Source: Neospora caninum Liverpool (Eukaryota; Apicomplexa; Conoidasida; Eucoccidiorida; Sarcocystidae). Taken from it: DNA of 64,000 nucleotides. Location of the stretch: contig NC_018396.1 of assembly GCF_000208865.1 (NCBI RefSeq), positions 6,777,295-6,841,294 of the forward strand, given 5' to 3'. The notes under the pieces were generated by a model. That model ran no database searches, was not told where the DNA came from, and saw only the letters and a list, made by a program, of their open reading frames with translations. Of the stretch, positions 35,146 to 45,079 are shown one piece after another. Every line of letters begins with the position of its first letter. Position 1 is the first letter of the stretch. A program made the position numbers and the translations under genes.

Positions 35146-37526
35146 GGATGCGCGTTTTTCTCTCTGGGGTGTCTGCATCGCGGGAATGGAAGTATGTGCG
35201 TTTCTTTCTGTGGCTTGTCAGGAACTGGAGATGCTTGTCCAAGGGGTTCGCGGCGACCAGGTGGGGCGGAGCCGGCGGGACGAAGACGAGGAGACGTGGG
35301 ACGACGAGGCCGTTTCTGCCCAGGCTTCTTCGCAAGGGAGGAGCAAGAAGCACGAGAGTCGCGGTGGCCGCGAGCACGGGAAGAAGGGTTGTTCGCCTTC
35401 GCGCCGCAAAAAGAAAGACAAGAGAGACAAGCGCAGTCGCCCGCTGCTGCTGACTCTGGAGAAGCTGAAGAAGGCAGCGGCTTCGGGTTCAGGTCTTCTC
35501 CCGGAGAAGCCGTCGACACGCCACCGCTACCTCCTGGCGTCGAAGTTGTTTTTGTGGAGAGAGTTTTTGGAAAGCGACGAAATCAACCGAGAGTTGCTCC
35601 ACGGCGACCGGCCGCTCCAGAGACTCCTCGCCTGTCTCCGGCAGTGGAACACGGAGAGACTTGCGGTGCTCGAACGCGCTGCGGAAGAGGCGGGCGACAG
35701 CGACGAGGAGGCCGCGATCGTTCGCCGGAACCGGGTGCCGCACCTCGTTCTGACGGCCTGCAGGGAGCAGGAAGAAGAAGTCGCCTTCTCTGCTTCCGCG
35801 GCGGAGGGCGGTGAGGACGGGGACATGGACGAGGATGCAGAGGGTGGAGAGCGAAAAGGGCGGCCCGCAGCGGGCGAAGAGACAGAAGAGGCAGGCGTGC
35901 GCTTTCGAGTCTTTCGAGGGGTTCTCCCGAACGTCGCAGCCGGCCTGTGGGTGTGTGCCGCACTGGGCGGGAAGCCTGTGGAAATGTCTGAGAACCGCGA
36001 GTTCCTCTGGCGGGCTGAGGAGCGCTACCTCCCTGCTTCCTGGCTCCGCAAGCAGCTGCGGATTCTCGAGTTAGTTCTCCTGAACCCTCACATGCAGACG
36101 GCGGCGGGCGTCCAGGTCGAGCTCGGGTTGATCCGCGAGGCCATGGAGCGGGAAGAAGCCCAGAGGCAGGAAGAAGAAGCGGAGAGGCAGGAGGAAGAGG
36201 AGCGTCGCCTGGACGAAAATGGGAGGCCTGCAGAGGACGATGCGGAGACAGCGGACGGAAGGGGCGACGCGGGGAGGAGTCGAGAGCAGGAACGGAAGCA
36301 GAAGGTAAAGCGCCGAGAGGAAGACGGTATGGGAGACGACCAGAGCGTTTCGGCCGATAAGAAGCACGAGGGAGTGGCCAAGAGCAAAACGTCGGAACAG
36401 GCCGTGGAAGAGGGCGGAGAGGCGCCAGAGGAAGACGACTTCGACTTGGTTCCCGAACCCGACGAGCCGGCAGATCCGACGTGTTCTCTCTCGCCTAGGA
36501 AGGAGACGGAAGAGCACTCCGACTTGGATGAAGACTACGAGATGTTTCTTGAGCCTTCGGACGCGGCACTGTCGGACGACGCGTTGTTCGACGTGTGGGA
36601 TGTGGTGGGGAGTGGGGACGAAGGAGACGAACCGGAGCGCGGTTCACGCGGGGCCAGAGACGAGGGCGCTGATGGCGCAGATCTGCTGACGTGCCTCATT
36701 GACGATCTCCAGAGCTTCCAGAAGCGCCGTTCGCCGTCGGCGAAGAAGCCAAGTGGAGACGGTCAGCGCCAAAAGAAAAGAGGGAGAGAGACCGTCGAGA
36801 GCGGCGCTCCGGAAGCCTCGGAGAGAACTGCATACGAAGCTGATGCAGGCGACAAAGAAAATGCAGTGCACAACGTTGCGGAGAGGAAAACGAGAACAGG
36901 CGGAGATATTGACAGAGTGAAGCGGCTCATGCGAAGCCTGGATACGACCTTCGCAGAGTTAGAACAGGTATGCAGGAGTCGACTGCAACAGAGCGCACAT
37001 CAAAAGAGATACAGACCGTGTGTGTGTCTGTCGCTGGAGAGAGACGAACAGGTGAGACCGGAGCGAAAGCTCATGGCGGCGCTTGTATTGCAGCCTCGCT
37101 CGCGACGGCGGCGTCGTTCTCTGTATCTGCTCGAGGCGTCTCTCGAAATGCTGATCTCTATGAGCGTGTCCTTCCGCGTGGCCGTACGTGGGCGCAAACA
37201 TATATATTAGGTATACGGGATCTGTGCATATCTGTAGAGATGCAAACGAGAGACGTAAGGCAGGAACTTCAAAACAAAGTTACGGATTAGCGTTTACTTA
37301 CGCTGACACGCCGGTAGCGCGTTACGGGGAAATGGGAAAGCCACCAAAAGAGGGGTAGCAGCAACGAGATGTCAGCGTCGCTGTTACAGAGCGGTTCGCG
37401 TAGAGCAAAGAAAAGAGACGTGTCTGTAGAAGCAGTGTGGGTTGGCGAACGTGTATAGTATTCAGTCATCTAGCCGTTGGGTTTCGCTGGCGTTTCGTCG
37501 CTTGCCCTCAGGTCCAGGAAAGCTAA
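23371..37526 (+). CDS. Timeless/Tof1/Swi1 replication-fork protection protein
   Basis: Timeless, with Tipin, stabilises stalled replication forks and supports checkpoint signalling. I assemble 17 exons: 23371-24612, 25064-25240, 25627-25872, 26191-26282, 26970-27138, 27616-27728, 27826-27988, 28205-28343, 28923-29086, 29603-30352, 30629-31330, 31846-32556, 32846-33475, 33597-34167, 34580-34689, 35222-36967, 37512-37526; all phases agree, giving about 2,579 residues. The Timeless N-domain begins near residue 358 (VRQLKDINLLLKREG); a charged coiled-coil-like part spans exons 5-7; SLALRPLDLEEE is in exon 10 and LISWIFAYQVTYFKAVNR in exon 11. The C-terminal LIREFLTYRD|INNWDQYIA joins to GKTARAVRKRLQQL, a Myb-like stretch. 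Acidic blocks lie at the start and in exon 16. The start ATG has A at -3. The last four codons (VQES, stop) rest only on splice signals; otherwise the frame reads to 37210. Confidence 0.87.
27360..27458. repeat. (TA)n microsatellites in Timeless intron 5
   Basis: Two TA runs (27360-27396 and 27433-27458) separated by unique sequence between exons 5 and 6. Confidence 0.9.
28583..28613. repeat. (TA)n microsatellite in Timeless intron 8
   Basis: A pure TA run of about 15 units in the intron after exon 8. Confidence 0.9.
28788..28815. repeat. (TA)n microsatellite in Timeless intron 8
   Basis: Second TA run in the same intron, about 110 bases before exon 9. Confidence 0.9.
29177..29255. repeat. 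(TA)n-rich microsatellite in Timeless intron 9
   Basis: TA units interrupted by TGTA and TACA, shortly after exon 9. Confidence 0.9.
29468..29538. repeat. (TA)n-rich microsatellite in Timeless intron 9
   Basis: Second TA-rich block in intron 9, followed by TGTA-type variants. Confidence 0.9.
31355..31368. repeat. Poly(G) run in Timeless intron 11
   Basis: A G13-14 homopolymer about 25 bases after the exon 11 donor at 31331. Confidence 0.85.
31640..31845 (+). repeat. Long pyrimidine (CT-rich) tract before Timeless exon 12
   Basis: Roughly 200 bases of nearly continuous CT-rich sequence ending at the TTAG acceptor of exon 12 (31846). It is an unusually long polypyrimidine tract. Confidence 0.8.
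34803..34843. repeat. (TA)n microsatellite in Timeless intron 15
   Basis: TA run in the intron between exons 15 and 16. Confidence 0.9.
35112..35143. repeat. (TA)n microsatellite in Timeless intron 15
   Basis: Second TA run in intron 15, about 80 bases before exon 16. Confidence 0.9.
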
Positions 37527-37931
37527 ACCTCACACCGCCCCCCTCCAAGCAACGATGGCGCTCTCCGGAGAGCGCGAGAAAGTGAACGTGCGAGAGGAGC
37601 AAAGAAAGCAGAGGTTGCGACTCGGATTAGTCCCGTCTTTTCGAGCGAGGACAGCGATCAGGGGCAACGTAGTCTGTTCGCATAGATGAGAACACTTTTG
37701 GACGGGTGTTTTGTCCTAGACTGTACAGTTTATGGATGTACATATCTATGTATGTTTTATGTGCTCGTTACAGTTTCGAAGGAACTCCCTCACACCAAGA
37801 AAAGCGATCACCGCCGGCGTGTCTGAAGCGTGTGTTGGGGTGGAGGCGCGTTTCGCACGTCTCCAAAACGGTCGGCTTTTATGCGTATCGTTGCCCATTT
37901 GTTTTTCGAAAGGCGGCGGGGCGCTCCCCGT

Positions 37932-37967
37932 GGATATATATATATATATATATATACTCTTACATAA

Positions 37968-38001
<34 letters not shown>
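37932..38001. repeat. (TA)n microsatellite, two blocks
   Basis: Two TA blocks with an intervening CTCTTACATAAA segment, in the Timeless/GRA6 spacer. Confidence 0.9.
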
Positions 38002-38706
38002 CCTTCGCTAATAGACTCCGCGGTTGAGCTGCACCAACACGGCAGTGATCACGAATTGTCACGTCAACGTCCACCCCCCCTGGGGATCCGGACCACAGTT
38101 CGGGTGTCTACAGTCCTTGACCGAGTGGCGAAACCTGCGACTGACGCCGTCACACGCCTCTTTTTCAGGAGTGCGGGAATGTGTTTGTGTACATAGACTC
38201 GCAGAACACGTAGCGCACTCACCTGTACAGAAACACTTTCGAGCCTCGGGGTCGGGGCATCGTACCCTCTCACTTCTCTACGTATCTGCACTTGTACAGT
38301 CTCACCGGGCGCGTTTTCACGCGGAAGTCTCTAGAAGTTGCTATTCTGGTGGCCCGTCCAACACCGGCTAAGGTTTCTCGGCTGTAGCTCCTCGCCCCTT
38401 TACGACGAGCGGGTCGAGGAGAATCGTCGGCATGTGCGCGCAGGGTGTTCACTTCGGTTTCGCTCCCACCGCGTTACGTCCTCCATTGTTTCCTTCTACG
38501 GGACGAGGTTGTGGGTTTGGTTCTGAATACGGACTCGAAAGATGGGTTACACACGACACGCGGAATCTATTAATCAAAGCCCCACACAGACGGGTGGGTA
38601 TTCTTATACGCACATGCTGGCCATCGGAACGCAACGGACGAAGCTTCCCTCCTTCTGTAAGTGCATTTCGCTTCTCTCCACCCTGGCCTGTCTCTCGCTT
38701 CACACG

Positions 38707-38725
38707 CCCCCCCCCCCCCCCCCCC
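38707..38725. repeat. Poly(C) homopolymer
   Basis: A run of 19 C residues in the spacer downstream of Timeless. Confidence 0.9.
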
Positions 38726-39212
38726 TGGCGCGTATTCGCCGGAACGTCACTATGGCAACGCGCACGCTTTTCGAGGCCGGACTTGGATCTGACATCGGAG
38801 CTTCGTCCACGGGCTCTTTGCAGGCGAATTTCGCTTTCGGTGGCCCAGCACACCTTCTGCTAAACGTGTTTCTCTGCTCGACTCTGTTTCATTCTAATGA
38901 TCACCCGGACCGCGTCACGCGACTCTCCGGCTCCGCCGCTTCTGCCTGACGAGGGACACATACACCGTGTCTCTCTCGGGCGACGTGCAGAACTCGAGCT
39001 GTCTCGCCACCGACTCTCCCACAAGTGCATTCTCCAAACTTTGCCGTTCCTCCCCGCTTGTGACGGTCTGGCTGTGTCGCAGCCATTTCTCGGCGCCGAC
39101 TGTCACAGAGTTCCCCGCGACTCGCACCTACACACTCCGGGTGTATCTGTTTGTTCAATACGCATATTGGTCAGTTGACCCCGCGCCGTTTCCATTTGGT
39201 CCCCCGGCGTTC

Positions 39213-39794
39213 CTATTTTTCCTCCCCGCCGTTTTCATTTTCCCCCCCCTCACGTGGAGCTCCCGATCGGCGTCTCGAAAACTTCCAAAGAAGTGCCGCA
39301 ACTACTGCCGCTATCACCGCTGTCCCAATGACTCTGTGACGTGCCTGCTGCCGTTTCGCCACTGTAGACGGGACCGCCGACCGCACCGGAACAGGTTTCG
39401 GAGCATCGTCAGCTTCTTCCATTCTCTCTTGCTGTACCTGTACCTGACTGGGTGCCGCGCGTTCCTCCGTATCAATCGTCACGCTGGAAGGCTGAACATC
39501 AGTCTCAACCTCAGCGGCTTCTTCTTCCGCTTCCGCGTTCCCCTTGTCACGACTGCCTGCTAACTCGGAAGAGTTGACATACTCTTCAGAGGTTCCCACG
39601 GCGACTGGCGGCTCACCGTACGACGTGTATCCCCGTCGATTTGCCTCCACGGATTCAACCGGATCGGCTGCGTCGGCGGCTCCCGTGGAGCTGAGAGGCA
39701 CGCCCATGAAGGCCACAAGCGTCACCGCCAACATGACGACGGTCAGAGGAGAAAAGGCACGCCTCCGCCTTGCGAGGGTTCTATTGTTCGCCAT
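39213..39794 (-). CDS. GRA6: Dense granule protein GRA6
   Basis: A single-exon gene for a 193-residue secreted protein. In Toxoplasma, GRA6 is released from dense granules into the parasitophorous vacuole and helps shape the intravacuolar tubular network with GRA2. Here an N-terminal hydrophobic segment (about residues 16-33, ending VAFMGVPL), the block VGTSEEYVNSS, and a second hydrophobic segment after KRQQARHR (about 155-172) align in order with Toxoplasma GRA6. The middle is acidic and disordered-looking. The C-terminal tail after the membrane segment is only about 21 residues, much shorter than the Gly-rich Toxoplasma tail. The ATG at 39794 has context AGAAATGG; upstream in-frame codons include only a GTG. 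The sequence matches my memory of the Neospora protein, which is the main basis for the species call. Confidence 0.95.
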   Translation of the reverse strand: MANNRTLARRRRAFSPLTVVMLAVTLVAFMGVPLSSTGAADAADPVESVEANRRGYTSYGEPPVAVGTSEEYVNSSELAGSRDKGNAEAEEEAAEVETDVQPSSVTIDTEERAAPSQVQVQQERMEEADDAPKPVPVRSAVPSTVAKRQQARHRVIGTAVIAAVVAALLWKFSRRRSGAPREGGENENGGEEK

Positions 39795-39913
39795 TTCTCG
39801 AGAGCACGAAGAAAGCGCAATTTTATGCGAGCAGAGTACCACCCGAGCCTGCCTTCTCACTGTTTAGCCCTCGCGGTCCCAGCGCTCGACAACACGCAGC
39901 CTGACAGCCTGAA

Positions 39914-40031
39914 ATGCCGATATAACTCTAAACATTCAGCAAAACCACGCTGCAGACACTTGGGTGGCTGCCTTGCCGATATAACTCTAATCATTCAGCA
40001 AAACCACGCTGCAGACATTTGGGTGGCTGCC
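39914..40031. repeat. 59-bp direct tandem duplication upstream of GRA6
   Basis: Two adjacent 59-base copies (39914-39972 and 39973-40031), each beginning TGCCGATATAACTCTAA and ending GGGTGGCTGCCT, differ at two positions. They lie about 120-240 bases upstream of the GRA6 ATG, within the expected promoter or 5' UTR. Confidence 0.95.
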
Positions 40032-40099
40032 TTTCCCGCTCAACACGTGTTCAGTCACGCGAAAGCAAGTTTCAAGAAACTAGCCAGTGGAAACTTTTG

Positions 40100-40139
40100 C
40101 GAGACGCGCGGCCCACACTCTGGTTTCCGGTCCGTCTCT
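40100..40139. promoter_or_regulatory. Inverted pair of GAGACG motifs upstream of GRA6
   Basis: CGAGACG on the plus strand (40100-40106) faces AGAGACG on the minus strand (40139-40133), about 305-345 bases before the GRA6 start. The (A/T)GAGACG heptanucleotide is a described promoter element of Toxoplasma GRA genes, where it often occurs inverted. Only the minus-strand copy fits the consensus exactly. Function here is inferred. Confidence 0.4.
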
Positions 40140-41438
40140 TTCGCGTCGCTTGGGGGAAACCGAATGCGACGGACTGCCGACAAAGACAAGCAGCCTACCG
40201 CTGCGTGTCGTGTGGTGGTCTCCCGAGAGAGCTCTTCCAACAGAGAGGGTACCAGTCGGTGCACGCGTAATATGAGAATTTTTGTAACGCGATGGACACC
40301 GATCATTGCACAAGTGGATGTGAGATGCGCGTCTGTTTTTGCTGGTCGGTGAGGGGAGACGAAACCCACACGTGGCACATCCGAAAGGCCAGACAGGGAG
40401 GCAGTGTTCGAAAAAAAAAAACGAGGTTGTTACAACCGCCGGAAAGCTGTCCGAAAACTGAACATGCTGTTCGGTCCCACCTACAACGCCAGGCGGAGGA
40501 CGACAGCCCGTGAAGACAAGTTTTCGACGTGCGTTCGCAGCCTTTGTGCGTGTGAAGCAGGTACGCAGATCAAAGCATCCAAGGCGGCCGTGTCTTTTTT
40601 TTACTGCGAACTCGCTTGTCTCCCGCTGCAGCGGTCCGCGGGGATGCTCTCCGCGCTTCACTTCCGCACGGCATAAGCGACTTCTTTCTCCAGGCATTTG
40701 ATAGGAGATATACCGAGTTTCGGAGCAAGGTTTTTCCTGAACCGAGACTTGTATGGAGGAAAGTCGCGCAAAGCGACTCAGCAACGCATGTTTGCCGTTT
40801 ACACGCGAAAAAACCACAAACAAATGCGAGAGTTCAACGGCATCGGCCTACCGCCAGGACCGGCTGGCGTGCTGCGGCGGCGCATTGCCCACCTTCGTCA
40901 CAGAACAGAGAGTTCCCCGCGACTGCCGGAGAAAACCTACGAGAGATGCGTATCGTTACACACGGCGACAACGGCCATCCGGTTTGCAGAGAGGGAAAAA
41001 AGAACTCCCGAACGCGGGGAACTGTAGCATTTGAAGCGGGACAATGGAAAAATACCGCAACACACAGTGTCTCCACATGTGATGTTTTTTTGGGAAATGA
41101 CGTGTACAGTTGCTTCGCTTTCAGACACAGCGCCGAACTCCCTGTAGTGTACAGTGAGAACGCGCGCGCCTCTTTGGAGGTGATATGTTACACGGGAATC
41201 AGTGATCCTGAATTTCGACAGTCTCGGCGCGCACGGCAGTGGGTAGCCCTCTGTGTTCCCCCCGGTAAAAAGTCGAGTGCACCGAGAGAGAGGGGAAACC
41301 CCGAACGAGGGGAGCGGTGATCTTCAAATACGAGTGATCTGGTAATGCACTTGGCACGGTTTCCATTAGCAAACCATCTCGGCTTCCTTTTCAACGTGCA
41401 GGCACTTACATATCGGAAGAGACGCGCGGAACCTCTCG

Positions 41439-44400
41439 TCACACGCTCAGCTGCGCGGCTTCCTGGTCGCAAAGTAAGGAGGGTGAATCTACGTTTCTCG
41501 GATGATTTGCTACAAAACTAGCGACGGAAGGAGGAAGCCGATGTTCTTCCGAGAGTGCATCTGTGCAAAAATATCCCTTTTCTCTCGGCGTATCTTTCTG
41601 AATCTCTCCGTCCCCGCCTTTTCTGTGGGAGTCTCCGCCGCGCTCTCTTAAGCTCCTTCGCTGACGGCGGTTGACGCACAACGCGAGCAACACGGAGACG
41701 AAGGGCAAACGCGAAGAAAAGAGGGGAACCTGATCACCTCTGAGAACCGATGACGCCCGTCGGTGAGGTAGTTTTTCGCCTTCTTCTCAAGTTGAAAGAG
41801 GACTATGTCCCACGTACTCTCCAGCAGCGACTCCTTGCTCCCGAAAAACGCCTGCGAGATGAAAAGATACAGGGAAAACGCGTCAAAAACGGGCCACGAA
41901 CACCCTGCGGTCCCTCGGTTATGCAATAGGCAAACACGCATCGCCTACAGCGCGGGATATGTGCAAATGCTTACACAAAGATCTGCGTATCTGTGAACCA
42001 GCCAGTTCGCCTCTGTGCCCACCAAATAACGTTAACTCATACGCAGACGAATAACATCCGCGAAAGCCGCTTGTGGGGGCACCGGACCCATGGGAGCCTA
42101 CGGATCCGGTAAACCAAGACAGTCGACATCGAAGCCAGCAGTCCAACTCGAAACGTCTACACTCCCCAGAAAACGCTTACAAAAATAACCGTCACGCCAT
42201 GTGCACACGGAGCGCAGCTGATTGACATATCCAGGTAGACTTCGGGTTTCTGGCCGTGGCCCCCAAGTTCGCGGTAAATACTCGAAACGTTAGCCCCCCG
42301 GCAGGACACGCACACACACGTCGACATGTGAAACCAGGTCGCTTGACGAGGCTCAAAAGCGAAGTCACACGCGCAAATAGGAGTTACGTCTTACACTCTG
42401 GTAGAAGTGTTTAATTGCTTCTCTTGTCTTGGGGTCCGAACGGTGGGAGGCAAGGGTTACATGGTCTCCCGCTTTCATCCGAAAATGAACTTTCGCTGCG
42501 TCACGGAGATGCTCTTTCAGGCGAATGAGAGTCCTCGACAAACACGTGCTGGAGAGACAGAGAACAACGTAGCCGTCTTCCGTGCTCATCACCACGCTGT
42601 CTTCAGTCCTGGCAAGCCTTTCCTTCTCTCCCTGGTCTGCCTCTCCACGTCGCACATGGGAGCTCGCGACTCCTCGCTTGCCGTTTCGCAAGCAGCCTCC
42701 ATCTCGCCGTTCTCCACCTGTGCTCGTGCGGTCTTGCTCCTTCCGTTCGTGCCAGTCAGGACGATTCGCGTGGCGTTTTCCCACATGCAGTTCTTCTTCT
42801 TCGCCCTCGGGTCTTCGCTCGGCGCCTTCTTCCCGCTCCTGCGATCCGCCCTTGTTCTCGCCTGCCGGCCTGTGGGGTCTGCGAGGCGATTGCGAGTCCG
42901 CAACCCACCTGAGTAAGGTCCCAGGGCGCGACAGATGATGCGGAAAGCCGGACGCACCCGTTTCCGCGTCCTGGATATCTGCAGGCGAGAGCGCGGACAG
43001 AGCAGACATCGGAGATGTCAAGGCATCATGCGAAGACGCGACGGACGAGAAGGAAGGAGTGAGAGACGACAGGAGAGACCGCGCAGTAGTCGGCGCGGCT
43101 TTGCCGACGGCTGAAGGATCACCGGTGAAGCCGTCTCCGTGCCTAATGGCCATGTCAACGTTGCGCGGATCGAAAGAGGAATCGTCAGGAAGAGTAGTCG
43201 CCGAGGAAGACGCGCCAGCAGCCGGCGGTGAAGGTGCGTTCACGGCCTGAGATTCTTCTCGTGCATTTGGTTCAGCCGGCGACGCACTGGCGTCTCCCGC
43301 GACTCCTGGGACCGCACATCCTTCCGCAGTTGCACGCGGTGCGCGCTCACCCCGATCAGGACATGTGGAGCTCCGAATGAGGTGGAGAGTTCGTTCGGAT
43401 CTCAGGCGCCGCACGACGCGCTCGTTGGGAAGACACTTGTCTTCTCTTTGGCAGCGATCCACGGAGACACAACCCAGAGAGCATCTTGGTTTCCTCGCTC
43501 CCTCTCTCCCGGACGCTCCTTTCTCTTCTCTCGGCGTCGAGGGAAAGGACTTCGGATAGACTGCCTGCACGGCCTTGGGGCCTGCGTCCGGTTCCTCCCC
43601 GGCCTCCGCGTTGGCTGTCTCCCCTCTCTCTTCTCTTTCTGGCAGCCCCGCCTCTCGACTCCCCCCTCCCGCACGAACAAGAAGCGTCCGCTCGCCGGCT
43701 TCTCCGCTTTCCCCGCCTTCTGTGGATGATGCGGCGTGAGGCGCCCGCTCTTCCCGCGTCCTCTCCCCGCTCAGCGTCTCTTCCCCGCCAGCCCCACCTC
43801 GTTCGCTCGCGGTCCAGGCTTCTGTCCCTGACGCAGTCTCCGCGAGAGTCTCGCGGAAAAGCGAGATGAGAGACTGCTTCACTGCGTCGATGTCTGCGCA
43901 CGTGAAGAAGCCGGAGAGTGAGCAGTGCGGCGGATAACAGTGCGCGGGGTCGGGCCCCCAAATTTCGGCGACTTTTCGTGCGCGGTCGTCCAGGATGCGA
44001 TGGAGAGGAGACGCAGGCGACGGCTCCAGATACAGTATGTACGGCCCTCCACCGGCCTCAGCCGGCTCTGGCCTCCCGGACGACGAAGCAGACGACGAGG
44101 AAGATGGAGACGGACAGGACGTTGACGAGGACGAGAATGAGGTGGACACGGGCGAGGGAGGCGAAGAGGAGGAGGCGAAGGAAGGACGAGGCAAATACAG
44201 GCCAGAGGAGAAGAGAGGCAGTCGCGGAGCTTTCAAGAAAGCCGAGAGACGCAGAGACGAAGTTTGGACCTCCTCACCGAGGAAGGCGCCGTTCTGCGCG
44301 CCAACATCTTGATCTTCAATCGGCTGTGGAACTCGAAGCAGCGGCACTTCCCTCTTCGTTCCGATGCAGGGCTGAGACCAAGATCGCCTCTGACAGGATC

Positions 44401-45079
44401 CACCGACACAGAGGTCGTGTCTGTGGAGGGGAGCGCACGCGAAGCGCCAGCGCCAGCCTACCTGCGTGGCATTCAATCGCCCAGCTTCTTCGGCGCCGTA
44501 GTCGCCTCCGCCTTGTCGCTTGGCAGCGCCGACTTCATCCTGGCCAGTGTGTGTCACCCCGCCGCGTGTCTCTCCTCTTCTCTGCGCGAGTCTCGGCTCG
44601 CCGGTGTCGCCCGCTCTGCGCGAGGCCGCCGACGACCTCGCCCAGAGGCGGAAATGTTCTCGTTCTTTCCTCTCGGCCTCGCTTTCCAGCTTCGCCGCCA
44701 GGTGGCTAGAGAAGGAGGGAAGAGGGTGCGTAGCCGAGAGGGAACCGGCCCCGTCGCCCGACTCCAGACCCCCCCACAGAGCTGCGTTTGCGGACGACCG
44801 AGGCGCGGAGGGCGCATGCGCGAGACAGTGGAGGGCGGGAGCGCGCAGAGAGGCGACGGCCTGATACTCAACGGGAAAGGTATGCGTGAGGTACGCGGCA
44901 CACGTGGAAGAAGTCGCTTGCGAAGACAAAGACGTCGGCAGAGATGACACGGTGCGCGGCTCGTATGCGAAACACGACTCTGCAGCGCCTTCAGCTGAGC
45001 ATGCGGTATGTTTCGATGCGACAGCGTCGACGAATCCATGTCCCCACTCCTCCCTTGCTTCCGCCCGAGAGGCAGCCAT
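41439..45079 (-). CDS. 2H phosphoesterase-like protein with large internal insertion
   Basis: Three exons fit in phase 0: 45079-42395 (donor CAGAGT|GTAAGA), 41851-41738 and 41660-41439, giving about 1,006 residues. Two H-x-[ST] motifs typical of the 2H phosphoesterase fold are present: YPPHCSLSGFF near residue 385, preceded by YILYLEPSP, and GDHVTLAS near 871, preceded by GYVVLCLS. Exon 2 adds ESTWDIVLFQL. The family usually cleaves 2',3'-cyclic or 2'-5' phosphodiester bonds in RNA-type substrates; the substrate here is unknown. About 485 mostly low-complexity residues separate the two motifs, far more than in typical members, and a Ser-rich tract precedes the first. The ATG at 45079 has context CAACATGG. 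The 380-residue N-terminal part is unrecognised and could hide an intron. Confidence 0.6.

Larger units (their letters stand above)
37527..39212. other. Intergenic, convergent 3' ends of Timeless and GRA6
   Basis: Timeless (+) and GRA6 (-) converge here. The stretch holds a TA microsatellite block and a long poly(C) run but no open frame with recognisable protein features. It presumably contains both terminators. Confidence 0.7.
39795..41438. other. GRA6 upstream region and 3' flank of 2H-phosphoesterase-like gene
   Basis: Both flanking genes are on the minus strand, so this 1.6 kb holds the GRA6 promoter and 5' UTR and the downstream end of the neighbouring gene. It contains a 59-bp tandem duplication and a pair of GAGACG-type motifs. 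Open frames here are short and without recognisable features. Confidence 0.65.
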
